DNA from: Gnetum montanum
Taxonomy: Eukaryota > Streptophyta > Gnetopsida > Gnetales > Gnetaceae
Assembly (NCBI GenBank): GCA_015680685.1
Contig: MNCI01002682.1
Location: 124,352-188,351, forward strand
DNA length: 64,000 nt
Reading direction: 5' to 3'
Shown piece after piece: positions 18,762 through 30,870 of this stretch (position 1 is its first letter; every line of letters starts with the position of its first letter). Under the pieces are notes generated by a model. The model did no database searches, had not been told where the DNA came from, and saw only the letters and a list, made by a program, of their open reading frames with translations. The position numbers and the translations under genes are program-made.

Positions 18762-21618
18762 TCACACGGTCCTAGGTGGTGGAGGCTCCTAAGGATTCGA
18801 CGGACCTTCTCTAGCTTTAGGCACATGTGGCGATTGAGGCTGTTATGGTTGTCCAGTTGCTACTGCACTTCTAGTGGGATGCAGAAAGCATTCAACAATG
18901 CTTTTATTTTCTTCTCCTTACTCTTGGAATCATGCATGGTTCATGCAGCTTAGCCAATGTGGATCAGAATGGGCACATTCCAAGGATAGGGAATTGCTGA
19001 GAATAACTCAGCATCGACAAATTAGGCAACAAATTGTTTGCATTTGATATCAAATGTTGTAATTGTGTTCTATAGCTTCTAGTAGTCATTCATTATCCTA
19101 GCCAAGTTCTTGGTAGTTTATCGTTGATTAGTGAATTGTGCCTTAAGAACTTCAAGTTTAGCGTTTGCTGTCTCAAGCTTTTGCTTGGTGTCCTTGTGGT
19201 GCTTGAACTCAGCCTCGTATAGCAAGTATGAGCTAGCCACCTATTTTTTGAGTGCCAATTACAGCCATTCGGTAGTCAGCATTACTAGATTTGTGTACCA
19301 GAGATTGGATAATTCCATATATTCTATCATTTCTTCAGTCTGCAACTCCTTCATGTGGATCTCCACTTTGTTATAGGGATCTATCCCATCAATGATAGGC
19401 TATCGTACTTCTCTTCCTTGCTGGAGTTACTAGAGGGCCTTATTTACTTTTTCCTTAGTCATTTGGATATGCTTCTCATTCACTTCCTTCTACAAGCCAA
19501 CCTTGTCTCTATAGTGATTCTTGACTCTCTCAAATTTGAGAGCCTCATTCTTCTAGGCGACAATTTCAATAGAATATTTCTGGCGTAAGGAATAAACTTC
19601 CTCCATAGATAGATTACAATTTTCTACCACCAATTTTCTCAATTCTGTGTTTGCTCTAGTTAGTTGATCCTGCTATTGATGGATAAATTCTTGTGTTTGT
19701 TGTTTTTGTGCATCAAGATTTCATAGGCAATGATTTTCTACGGTTAGTGTTTCATTTTCTTGGCATGTATGAACCAAATCCTTTTGAACTAAATAGGTCT
19801 TTGCTTTGGGCATGGATTGGTTAAAGATAGACATGACCATTCCCTCCTCAACTTGTTTTAGTCATTCTTGAAGCTGCTAAAAAGCTTCATCTTTGGTTAT
19901 TACAAGATTGAGGAGTGTAGGGTTAGCAAAGTGGGCATGTAATTTAGCAATCTCCATAGCCAAGTGTTGGTTTTGTGCTTGAGCCATTTCAAGTTGCCAC
20001 TTTAGGATGATATATTTCTCTTTTCCTCAAGTAGCTCCTATGGGGTTGCAGTAATGTTGTCCGAAAAATCAAAGATGTCTAGAATCGGTTGCCTAGTCCC
20101 CACCAGTTAGTCCAGCAACTCTTCATGCTGGGCTACACTCAATATTTTGCTGATAGTTCTTGTAGATGTTTGCACATCCTAAAGTACAAATATGTTTGGT
20201 ATAGATGTTGTAGGTGCATTAAGTGCTTTCAAAATTTTGTCAGCAACCACTTTTGTAGCTTTCTCCTGCCCTTAGTGTTGTATCACTAGTACAGTTTCCG
20301 CCTCACCCTCCTCCAAGCACATTGAAAAGAAGGTGACATTCCCAGAGATTTTTGGGAATAAATAATGTTGAGAAAGAGACATTGTCACCTCTTGGGCACT
20401 GGGATTTGATCTTATGGGTAGCTACATTTGTTGGGTTGAGAATATTGGGCCACATTTTTTTATTTGAATAATTGTTTGAGCCACTTCATTAAGGTGACTC
20501 ATCACTGGTCGATATATAGATGGATCTCCACCACTTGTTCTTGCTCGCTGCTCCTACTCATGTAAGAGCTATTCTTGGATTTTACTTAAGCACTCAATGG
20601 CTACCTAGGCCTTTGACTTTGTTTCTTGAGTGGGTGGTGAAGGTGGCAGTTGCTGCTCCTCTTCCTTAGACATGGTAGGCATCTTGTCCTTCATCATTTT
20701 GGACCAAGAGGCAATGGGAGTATGCTTGATCATGTTGTTGATGTAGCGGATTATCCCTACCCTTTTGCAAAGTTTTCGGATGAGGCATGGAAAAGGCAAG
20801 GTTTTTCTTCCACATTCATTCTTTTTGAAAGGCTTTTCTATCTTGAGATAGATTAATTGTGGAAGGTTTTCTACAAATCTTTCTCTTAGAGTGACACATG
20901 CTTGAGTGGAGAAGGAAGTCACCTTATTGAGCATCATTTTTGGATTGAGGTGATAGGCCACTATCTTGAAGTATACACGTTCTGCTAGTGTGAACACACC
21001 AAACTCCTTATGGTCAACCCCATAACACTGTTGTGTCCACTCCTTTTTGGCCTCAAGATCAACCTGTGTAGATAGCTCTACTAGTTATGTTCTAGAATCA
21101 AGCAATCTAAGAGCCTACACAATGGCTTCGACTAAGTAGGACATCTAAATGTCCTTGATTTTCATAGCAGAACCTACCCATCTATTGTTCCAGAAGAGGT
21201 ACATCTCTCCCATGTACCACTCCCCACTGGAAGTGATGATTGGTCACATGGGAGAGGTTTGTAATTATGTCTTTACCTCTATTGGAGCATGTTCTAGAAA
21301 TGGTCCAAAGTTTAGTTCTTGGAAAACTGAGTGTTGGACATCATGGGGCTTGATTGTATTAAGGAAGGCTTATGTTAGTGTGACTTCAAGTCTTGGTATG
21401 GGCCCTAGTGCCTCCCCTCATTGTAATTATTCTATTGCAACCTCTTCCTTAGGAATTTGTCGAACAGATTCCACTTCGGGCTCCTCCTAAAGAGGTCTCA
21501 TTGTAAGGGTTTCTTCTGCCTATTCCTAGGCTTGTTCTTGTTGGCCCCTTCTAGTTCTATGTCATCTTTCCCTTGGTTGAGATGGTTCTCCTTGTGGTCG
21601 TTTTGGTCTTGATGCCAT
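18762..21618 (-). pseudogene. E2 third ORF: head domain plus coiled coil
   Basis: ATG at 21618 (minus) opens MASRPKRPQGEPSQPRER. Downstream are LNFGPFLEHAP (about 21310), then the open stretch 20997-20605 with AERVYFKIVAYHLNP, FVENLPQLIYLKIEKP and LPFPCLIRKLCKRVGI. The Y-F-x-I...HL-P...LPFP-LI-LC pattern is like the 'putative plant transposon protein' domain seen in Athila-type elements. About 20060-18900 encodes a Gln/Glu/Lys/Leu-rich coiled-coil-like region with many stops. The end is EPPPPRTV then TGA at 18762-18764, matching E3. Expected length is about 950 aa. It lies after integrase and before the 3' LTR, where Athila elements carry an env-like ORF, but I see no transmembrane segment. 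Confidence 0.72.
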
Positions 21619-23690
21619 TTATAATCACAACATGACCATGGGTTAGTAATTATTTTGTAACATGAAACAATTGGGATACATTATCTTGTTAGGAAAGTTA
21701 CACCTACCTAAGTTTTGATTATGGTTGATTTGATCAATTTTAATCATTATTTGATTTGTATCATAATATTAATAAATGATTATAGTCACACTAGAGGATG
21801 TTGGAAGGGTCAAACTCTCAAAAATTAATGGTTTAGTATCATTGTATTCATTAACCATTTAGGAGAGATAGAAATTTTTTTGAAAAATTCTTGTCAGAAA
21901 CCTTAAGGTTTGTGGCCTCCATGATTAAGAGCTTACCTTTGGTAGCTATAGGATCAAAGAACGAAGTAATTTGAACAAATGGTTTGGAAGTTATGAGCTC
22001 TGGAAGGTTTGGGACTTTGAAAAATGGTAAAAACTCCTCTCTTGTTGTGAAGCAAATGATAGAAATTTCAAAGTGTTTGATGGTATTTATATAATTTTTG
22101 TGTTGCATCAATAGGGCCTTGTCAACGGGGTTAGCTACATTGACTAGGCCTAGTCTACATGGTTGTTGACCATTGTTGACTTTGGTCAAACTTGAAAATA
22201 CAAGGAGCTTTTGAGTGAAATTGGAGTCAAATGGAAGCCCAAAAAGCCACAAACATGATGAAAATAATAGAAGTGGGTGTTGGACGTTAGAAAATTTTAA
22301 AAATTGAGAAAAAGATTGGAGAATGAAGTTTATGAAAGTTTAAGGAGCACAGAGCTAGATGCACAATGGGGCATGCGAAAGATATGATTACAGCAATGTC
22401 TAAGGTAGGAGGGCTTAACTATCCAAACCAAGAAATATGCAAGTGGATTCTTCCCATAGTAGGCACATGCTCATTTTGCCCTTGCATAACCTTAACTAAG
22501 GAGTTCATGGAATCCATAGTTGATTAATGGTTATGAAAAGTTAAGGACCAACCAAAAATAATTTATCCAAGAATTTCAACACATCAAACTAAGACATCGA
22601 GCATAACATGGAAACTGGTAGTGAGGTGAGTTACGGGTAGCATAGATGGAGATTTGAGAAGGTAGGATGGAATCCCGAATTGAGGTCATAAGAGGTCCCT
22701 TGTGGAGTTGTGTTTAAAATGACCCAAGAAGATCCATCCTTAGTCTAGATCAAAATCATCCACTTTTAGTGACTTCTCATCACCACTCCAAGATTGATCC
22801 ACCCCCTCAAGACACAAGAGTGCTTCCACAAAATGACCATTGCTCCAAAGAGAGAAGAAAAGAGAAGTAGGAAGTGAGAAAGGGCCTTAGTTGGGACCTT
22901 CAGGCATAGGTAGCCTATCTTTCTAGTCCCATAACCAGTGCTTGTAGCCCATTTTATTTGTCTAAGGGGTGTGCTTTGAATTTCCATCATGGTTTTTTTT
23001 GAAATGGGAACCACACCATGCAAAGACTTTATGTAACTTCCTGTTATTAGTCAACACAAAACGGTGAGAAGTTAATAAAAACACTTAAGCACTCAAGTAA
23101 GTAGAAGAGTACAAAGAGTATTGAGTCCCCTTGAAGTTACATCTTGTGCAAACCTTTGAACCCTTCTCAATTACAAAAAAAACCAAGGTTACAAATTAAT
23201 TAAAAGTTTATTTAATGAAAGGGATCTCAAACTTCCAAAACAAGGAAAACCATAGAGTTTGTGGATTGGTGGATGATGTGGACTCATTGCCTATTCCATG
23301 AAAAATAAACCATGTCTTAGTCATTAGACATTAGAATTCGAAAATAGAAACTAAACATTAACAACCAAAACACTAAGCACAAACCACCATTAGTAAACAA
23401 CAACATTCGCACTATGTCTTGTGGTAATAAAGCACTTTTATTAGCAAAAATAATGAAAAGTCACACACAAAAATAAAGTATAATATATAAGAAAGTATAA
23501 AATATTCAAGAAAGATAAAACATACTAACAATGTTGTAAAAACAAAATCAAGAAAATTAATAGAACGAAAAACCAAAAAGAGGTAAAAATCAACAAAGTG
23601 TAAAACAAAAATGTGTAAAAAAAAAGTGAAAAACTAAGGAGCCATGTGTATGGTTAGCATGGATGACCATCTTTCCCATGACTGAGTTGA
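21619..23690 (-). repeat. E2 conserved spacer between pol and third ORF
   Basis: No coding is supported. On the minus strand it starts with AGTCATGGGAAAGATGGTC (about 23686-23668), an A/T-rich run (23640-23400), then GATGTAACTTCAAGGGGACT (about 23145-23126) and CAAAGCACACCCCTTAGACA (about 22984-22965). These are shared in order with E4 and partly with E3. The 86-codon open frame at 23023-22766 lies within the shared non-coding blocks and is probably fortuitous. An LTR-like promoter block lies at 22080-22165. Confidence 0.65.
22080..22165 (-). promoter_or_regulatory. Internal U3-like promoter block upstream of E2 third ORF
   Basis: The minus strand reads GACTAGGCCTAGTCAATG, CCGTTGACAAGGCCC, TATTGATGCAAC and then TATATAAATACC (TATAAATA at plus-strand 22084-22091). 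E2's own U3 has AACTAGGCCTTGTCAATGC, ATTGACATGGCCC, TGTCGATGCAAGG and then CTATAAATACATG. The match covers motif order and spacing. The third-ORF ATG is about 466 bases downstream, close to the 520 in E3. I infer a promoter for a separate third-ORF transcript. Confidence 0.6.
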
Positions 23691-24960
23691 AAGGAGAAGA
23701 CATGGAATATAGAGCATGGTTGTCCATCTGATGAGGTAGTAGTTGCACTGGCTTGTCTTGGCTCTAGAAAAGGTTTCACTTGTTGGCTGTTGACCAACTA
23801 CTTTTTATTTGGGCTCTTAGGTTTGTAGATTAACATGGCCCCGAAGGGAAAGGTTTCATCAATTATAAGGTCCCTTCCACAACACTTAGAGCTTTTTTTT
23901 TTGGGGTACATGTGTGGGGTTCTAGTAGAGAACCTTATCTCCAGATTGAAATTTTACTTTTCATATTCTAAGGTCATGATTTTTCTTATTGGATGCCTTA
24001 TTCACTTCATTCAAAGATAAGGCCACCAATCGATTTTCATCTAGCACATTTAGGTTGATCAATCTTTCTCTTTATGCTAGGCTCAAGTCAAGGTCCAAGT
24101 CACAAGCTGTTGAAAGTATACAGAGCTTGGATTGGACTAGAACTATTGGAACTTTTCCATACACCAGCTCATAGGGAGAGTAGCCTATGAGGAGTTTCCA
24201 TGTGGAGTGATAGGCCCAAAGGGCATTGTTGAGTTTTGTGATGTAGTCTCTCCTATATTTGCTTATGGTCCTTGCTAGGATCTTTGTGATTTTCCTATTG
24301 CTAACTTTTACTTGATCATTTTAGGGGTGATAAGGTGTTGTTAATTTATGTTTGACCCCTAAGCGTTGCATGAGTTTTCAAAAAGTGGCACCTATAAAAT
24401 GAGCTCCATTGTCAGAAATTAGTGCATGTGGCACCCCAAACTTGTTTACAACATTTTATTGTACAAATTGAGTAGTAGTGGATGATGTACAATTGGTGAT
24501 GGCTGCTACTTTTGCTCACTTGGTGTAGTAGTTGATTGTTATGATGATGTATGCCTTTCCATTGGACTTGGGTGTGATGGAACCCATGAAGTCTATGCTA
24601 ATATGTCAAATTGCTCTAGTGGTTGAATCCACTATTGAGGACCTTCCCTCTAAGTGGTCATCCCACCATCTCGTTGACAACACTCACAAGATCAACCAAA
24701 TTGGTGGGTGTCCCTGAAGATTATAGGCCAATAGTATCTTGCCATCAGGATTTTTATGGTCATGCATCTCCTAGCATAGTGGCCTTTGCAAGGGCCTTCA
24801 TGAGCATCCTGGAGCACATGCAATTGGTCCATATTAGGGACACACCAAGGTGTCCATTGATTTCCATGAAGTACTTAGCTTGATGAAGAAACTATCATTT
24901 CTTCCTAAAGTCCATATCTTGTGACATCTCCTGAGTGAGAAGGTAAGTAAAGATGTCATC
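23691..24960 (-). pseudogene. E2 integrase, degenerate
   Basis: Minus-strand reading from about 24620 down includes DFMGSITPKSNGKAYIIITI (first catalytic Asp), LISDNGAHFIGATF (second Asp), HKLTTPYHP and then QVKVSNR, where the usual Glu of QVE appears as Lys. NALWAYHSTWK and GYSPYELVYGK follow. The C-terminal part at about 23990-23860 has KVKFQSGDKVL. The frame is broken by several stops. It closely parallels E6 integrase at 63700-64000. The function in a live element is insertion of cDNA into the genome. Confidence 0.75.
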
Positions 24961-26347
24961 ATACTATTTTGATTTGATGGATACTTGGTCATTTATTACT
25001 CCTGTAAAGATGAGTTTGTCTGAAAATTGATCAAAGAGCGGTTCATTCTCCTTGTTATCCCATCTTAACTGAGAGAGATGGTTTATGAGCACATTCTTAA
25101 TCCCCTTTTGACCTATCATTGTGAGATCAAATTCATGCAAGATCACAAGCCATTGTATGATACAAAGGCTCATCATTGGCTTGTTCATTAGGAAGCGGAT
25201 GTACAGTGATCTATGTGCACAAACACTTTATAGCCAAGCACATAGTACCTAAACTTTTTGAGAGCATACACCACTATGGTTAGTTCTTTCTTCGTTTTGG
25301 TGTAATTAAACTATGCACCCATAATGCTTTGGCTCATGTAGTTGATGTAGTATGGACATTTCTTATTATCCAACTGTGTAAGCATAGCTCCCAAGGAATA
25401 ATTAGATGCATCCGTCATTATATGAAATAGTTTGGACTAGTTTGGTGCTCGTAGAATTGGAGTTTCTACAAGTTTTTCCTTTAGCTATTGGAATGCATGT
25501 TCACACTCTTTGGTCTAGATGAATGATGCATCTTTCTGTGTAAGCTCGACCAATGGCTTTGCGATCTTAGAGAAATTCTCTATAAACTATTGGTAGTAGC
25601 CAATGTGTCCAAGGAATGATCAGACATCTTTGACTGTCCTTGGATGGTGTGTGATTCCTTGGATGACCCTTATCTTTTTAGGGTCTACGTCAATCCCTAC
25701 CTAAGTAATTCTATGTCCCAGTACTATGCCCTTCTAGACCATTAAATGACTTTTCTACCAATTGAGCCTAAGGTTTGTTTCAACACATCTTTTTAGTACT
25801 TACTAAAGGTGATCCGGGGCTTGTTCAAATGTAGCCCCATAGGTAGAGAGGTCATCCATAAAATACTTATACCCTACTACCAATCTACTATTGAAAAATG
25901 CTAAGGACTAGGCATTGAAAAGTTGCAAGGGCATTGCACAGACTGAATGGCATCTTGCAATATGCAAAAGTTCCTTAGGGACTTGTGAATGTTATCTTGG
26001 CTTGATCTTCTAGCGGAATTTGGATTTGGTTATAGCCACTATAATAATCCAAGAAGCTATAATAGTAATGTCTAGATATGATGTCCAACACTTGGTCCAC
26101 AAATGATAATGGAAAATGATCTTTAAATGTTGCCATATTCAACATCCTAAAGTCAATGTAGACTCACCACTTTCCACTTTTTTTTAACATAATTACAAGT
26201 GGGCTAATCCACTCACTATCTACAATGGGATAGATGAACCTTGCCTTGAGGAGTTGTTCTATTTCCTCTTTGATGATCTACTTCAAATTGGGGTTTAGCC
26301 TTCTCTGCGGCTGCCTTCTTGGTCTCATGGCTAGGTTGGTGTAGATA
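24961..26347 (-). pseudogene. E2 reverse transcriptase and RNase H, degenerate
   Basis: The minus strand from 26347 leftward is the RT continuation after E5. It includes the active-site block YFMDDLSTYGATFEQ (FMDD codons at plus-strand 25851-25862). A GHI-type connection and RNase H follow. 25188-24964 is open, with IQWLVILHEFDLTMIGQKG, NVLINHLSQLRW and PLFDQFSDKLIF at the RNase H/integrase join. It matches E6 (62040-63260) closely. Stops are frequent elsewhere. The part upstream of RT is at 37120 and beyond. Confidence 0.78.
26343..26347. other. Target-site duplication of E5, left copy (AGATA)
   Basis: AGATA precedes the TGATGAGCTC end of E5 and is repeated at 37120-37124 after ...GGTTTAACA. 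Both flanks are E2 pol sequence. Confidence 0.85.
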
Positions 26348-27936
26348 TGATGAGCTCAAAAAAATTGGTGCTAGATACCTTTAATCTTGTATCTTTCCTT
26401 TGTTATAGAGATTGTCACCTTGTCTGTGACTGACTTGTGGGTCGCATCCCATGAAGGAACGATTTGGAAGTCAAAAGAAATTATCAAGACAATAAATGGT
26501 TAAAATCAAATCTCAACAAATTTCACATTTATGCCTATCACTCATAAGTAAAATTATGAACCTTTATTCTAACTTCTAATCACAAGTTCAAGAATAAAGA
26601 TTTATAATAAAATCAAATTGAAGTCAAAGTTACAAGCATAGATGATGATGAGAATTACAAGGGAGACTTCACCTAAATTGTGATTTTTCCTTATTGTCTA
26701 GACAATGCAGCAACCTCAACAGTCCATTAATAGACTCTAATGGTCTATAATTTCCACAAAGCTCAACAAATCCTCACATAATAATTCTTCAAGGAGAAAT
26801 TGGGCTTCAATTTGATGTGAGTTTACTTGGGTATCAATCCTAGTGCATACCATGGGTGCGTGTTGGATTCACCCAGGTTGTACAAAAGATGCTCTAAAAA
26901 ATGCCCCCCTTAAAACAAAGTTGAAGTCTTATTTATACTTCAACAAGGTTTAAAAATAAATATTTTAATAATGAATAGATAGACATTAATCCATCTAAAT
27001 TAGTAAAAATGCCAAGTTTGGCATCATGTATGTTGTGAACTCCAACAAAAATGATAGAAGAGGCATCTTGGGCCAATGTGAAGCATAACAGTAGAGAATA
27101 ATTCACTACCACCAACTATCCTTATTGTGTCTTGCTACCACTACTGCTGCTGCTAGAGTAGCCACCTATAATTGCCATGCTTGCCATCACCTTTGTTTGC
27201 TTCTTTTGTGCCATGTGCTCTTGCTGTTGTTACCTACCATTACTGTCACTGCGTGTGGCATAGTGAAACCCTTATTTACCTGCAACATCAAATCCTCGTT
27301 GCCACTATTATAGTTAAACCTTGGTCATCACTGCTTCCCATACTACAACACATCGATCACATGGAAGGTGCACTGACCTAGTGGGGAAAATGGTGTGGTC
27401 ATAGAGGTGTAGTTGACGGAGAGCATCCATGGCCTGGCCTTTTCCAAATCATCCACTGGGATCATCAGGCTCCTTATGCAAGCCATGCTTATCTTCGAAG
27501 TCTGCGACACCTACAATTGTGCCCTAAATCTAAAATATAATAATTATATATTATATATATAATGTCTATATAAAATATAAACATAATGTTTATATATAAT
27601 AATATATAAGATATATATGATTATAAACACATTAATATATAATGTCTTATATATGATTATATATAATGTTTATATAGTTTATGAAAATATATATATAATT
27701 AAGATATCTATGATTTTGTATAATGTTTACATAATTATATTAATATAATTATAGTCACATTTATATATAATAATATATCATATTAATTAAAACTAATAAC
27801 TAATACTAATATTCACCACTAAACTAAAATACAATAAATATTAATTTAACACTAATTAGAAATAGAAAATCAATTAAAGTGCATGCCTTTGATAAAAATA
27901 CTTATTAAAAATTGAACCAATTTTTGGGGTTTAACA
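26348..27936 (-). repeat. E5 3' LTR
   Basis: This copy pairs with 35572-37119. It starts TGATGAGCTC, ends GGGGTTTAACA (plus strand) and is 1589 bp. A minus-strand TATA (plus ...TTATTTATA..., about 26930-26938) is conserved in the partner (36154-36162). An AT-repeat block at about 27535-27790 is longer than in the partner. ORFs inside it (26933-27115, 27125-27381) recur in the other LTR but show no protein family. Confidence 0.9.
27535..27790. repeat. AT-rich tandem block in E5 3' LTR
   Basis: Repeated ATAATGT(T/C)TATATA, AATATAAACATAATG and TATATGATTATA units. The partner LTR (about 36783-36970) has the same units but is shorter, so copy number changed after insertion by slippage or unequal exchange. 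Confidence 0.8.
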
Positions 27937-27955
27937 CAGCCCCTGACTACCCTTT
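27937..27955 (-). other. E5 polypurine tract
   Basis: The minus strand reads AAAGGGTAGTCAGGGGCTG, ending directly at the TGTTAAACCCC start of the 3' LTR. It is mostly purine and in the right place. Confidence 0.65.
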
Positions 27956-29726
27956 AGCCAGTGCTTGGCCATAAAGGTGAAATTAAATTAAATTAATAAA
28001 CTATATACAAAAAATATTGATACATGTGCAATTGTAAACAAAATAAAATTATGCTACTTCTTTTAGGCTAACACATTAATAACATGTAGACATTAAACAA
28101 AAATTAGACTTGTCCAGTGACTAAATGTTTATTTACTAATTATTTACTAAGTATGTATATATGCTTATTCCTCTTTTGATAATCAAGTCTTATTATTGAA
28201 TATGAGTCCACATATAACTTGGTTAGGAAGGCCCTACCTAGGATCACTTAGACTTAACATCACCTCACAAGGTTTGCTTTGTTAGGTGTAAGAATGTCTT
28301 ATAAACTTAAGGTTTAAACCTTTCCTATGATTTAAGGATTTGAGATACATTACTTACATCTAACTCATTCCCTAACTTGATCTTGGCTCAACTTCCAACT
28401 TGGTTATACCCTTCTATCATATCCTTTATTAATTGGTTATCCTCCACAACAACACACCCCCCCCCCCCCCAATTAAGCTAAGGTATGTAACACACCTAGG
28501 TTAATTAGAAAAGATAAATTATTAAAAAGAGATATGGTCAAAGGATATACCAAAAGTAAGAATTACCCTGGGTTTTATATATCTAGACTAAGAGGGAACC
28601 AAAGGCAATGGGTGAATGAGCATTAGCATCCATCATTGGTGACCATAGTAGGGATCTTGACTATTGACACCTATGGAAGACATGATGGGAAACACAAAGA
28701 AAACTCTTGCACAAAAGTACCACTAGTTAGAGAGATGACCATGCAAGAGAAAATAGGAAGATATCACAACAAAAATGGAAAAGAGATATAGCAAAAGTAA
28801 AAATTACGTAAAAGAAAAAATAATAATATGAGAAGTACAAAAAAAAAAGCAAAGTAACTAAATAACAAGGTAAAAGGAATGATTAGAAGTGAAGGTGTCC
28901 ATGAAGATACGAACTATGGAAGAGTCACTTCTTCGTTGCCGGTGTTATACCCTAGTGCTAAGGTAGTGACATCGAGAGTAGACTGGTAATTAGTGCTTAA
29001 CCCTTAAACAATCTTCTTATAGAAGGGGGTTCTTTTGGGATGCTTGAAATTGTGAGCTTGGAGCATTGCCCTGACTATAAGGTTCTTGTCGGAGTGGGGC
29101 TCAGCTCATCATTGAAGGTTCTTGTGGGATCATTTCTCTCTCTCTCTCTCTCTCTCTCTTTGCTTTTTTATTTTTTCTTTTCACTCTTGTTTTTTTTCTT
29201 TTTTTTTCATAAGAAATTCAATATTTAAATGGCTTCAACCATGAGGTTCTTATGGGAGCCAATTTCATTTTGTAAGGGTTGCTCACATGGCTTGATATAG
29301 ATAGATGCCTTTTACTGCCGAAGAAACTAGGTCCAATATAACACACCCTTTCAACCTTAGTGACTCATCCAAGTAAGTATTTAATAGAAACCAAACACTA
29401 ATAAGCATTAACCTAAACTAAGCTATTTAGCCACCTTAAATTATGAAGAGTGTACTTAAATAATATTGTTTAAAAATAATAAATTTTATTATGTGTAAGT
29501 CACTTATTAGTCTAAGGCTCACCCTTAGTTGGATTTTGGGTTTAAACCTACCTATTTCAAGGTAGGAGGAGTTGTCCTTCTTCCTTGCATTCCAGACATG
29601 ATGCTATTGAATTATTTATGGTCCCAACTCACAATAGAATGTCCTATTGCCCTCTACATTTTTCAAGGTAAAAGTTGTGACTGAAAGTAGTTCTTTATTA
29701 ATTTATTCGATGACGAAAGAGTTTGG
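27956..29726. other. E5 3' non-coding domain
   Basis: Between integrase and polypurine tract there are about 1.8 kb without a supported gene. It holds a C14 run (28457-28470), a (TC)n tract (about 29135-29159) and a T-rich run to about 29212. Athila relatives often carry an env-like ORF here; I see no remnant of one. The open frame at 29040-29228 is produced by the (TC)n and poly-T tracts. Confidence 0.6.
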
Positions 29727-30870
29727 TTAAGGGCTACATTTAAGAGCTAGGACTTCTAATGAATTGTTCTCATGTAATTCATCTATAGTGGGATAAGCTG
29801 GGTCACTTAGCTCTATTAATTCATCTTCTCTAGGTTCCTCAATGTGGTGTTGATGATATAACTTAAGTCGTTGACCATTAACTAGGAATCTTATTGAGGA
29901 ATCGTCAATAGGTGATATGAGGATACTTCCATTATCATGGGGTTGAACAACTAAATAAGGGCATTCCCACCTAGTTTTTAATTTCCCTAGAAATTTATGT
30001 AATCTCATATTATAAAGTAAAACTTTATCACCTATGGAGAATTATTTTTTAAAGATACTCTTATCATGTAATGTTTTCATTTATCTTTTTACAATTTTTT
30101 GTTTGTTCAGAGCATGTAGCTTCATTTTGTCAAGTTCATGAAGTTGATTAATTCTAGTGGCTTGGTTCATGTATCCATCAAAATTAAGTTGTTGGGCTAA
30201 TCATAAAGATTTATATTTTAGTTCGACTGGTAATAGACATAACTTACCATAAACCAAATGATAAGGTGAATATCCTAAACTTGGTTTATAAGTAATTCTA
30301 TAAGCCCAAAGTGCATCTTGTAATTTTTTAGACCAATCCTTCCCTTTAGTACATATATTTTTTGTTAAGATATTTAAAATTATTCTATTAACATTCTCTA
30401 CTTGCTCATTTGTTTGTGGATGATAGGTAGTAGCTACCTTATGTTGAATACCATAAGACTGAAGGATTTTTTCCATGATTTTATTGACAAAGTGGATTCC
30501 TTGATCACTAATGATCACCCATGGAGTTCCAAAGCCTATTAAAATATTTTCCCTAAGGAATGCTATGACTACCTTTACATCATTTGTTGGGATGACTTTT
30601 GCTTCTACCCATTTGGTAACATAGTCGATACAAACCAAAATGTACTGACATCCATTAGATGGTGGAAATGATCCTAAAAAGTCTATACCCCACACATCGA
30701 ATGGTTTGATTATCAAAATTGGTTTTAAGGGAATTTCATGTCTTTTTGTTATGGCTCCCATTTGTTGACATTTATTAGACTCTTGCACATACTTATGTGC
30801 ATCTTTAAAAATTGAGGACCAATAAAATCCACTTTGAAGGATTTTGATAGTAGTATGTTTGCTATCAAAG
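29727..30870 (-). pseudogene. E5 integrase (core open, flanks broken)
   Basis: The frame 30788-30201 is open for 195 codons and contains the whole catalytic core: WGIDFLGSFPPSNG (first Asp), VIISDQGIHFVN (second Asp), TTYHPQTNEQVENVNR (Glu), then LWAYRITYKPSLGYSPYHLV. After a break, 30008-29727 gives MRLHKFLGKLKTRWECPYLV and FLVNGQRLKLYH, the C-terminal domain of Athila integrases. The N-terminal HHCC region around 30790-30870 is partial. All three catalytic acidic residues are kept. Stops between core and C-terminus make it non-functional as read. Confidence 0.85.

Noticed and set aside
22766-23023. 85-codon ORF on the minus strand in the E2 spacer
   Set aside because: The matching blocks in E3 and E4 are not open in this frame, so conservation is at the DNA level.
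26933-27381. Short ORFs in the left E5 LTR, recurring at 36158-36631
   Set aside because: They recur because the LTR is duplicated; composition reflects AT-rich and CCA-rich stretches and the frames differ between copies.
29040-29228. Ser/Leu/Phe-rich ORF
   Set aside because: Produced by (TC)n and poly-T tracts inside E5's non-coding domain.
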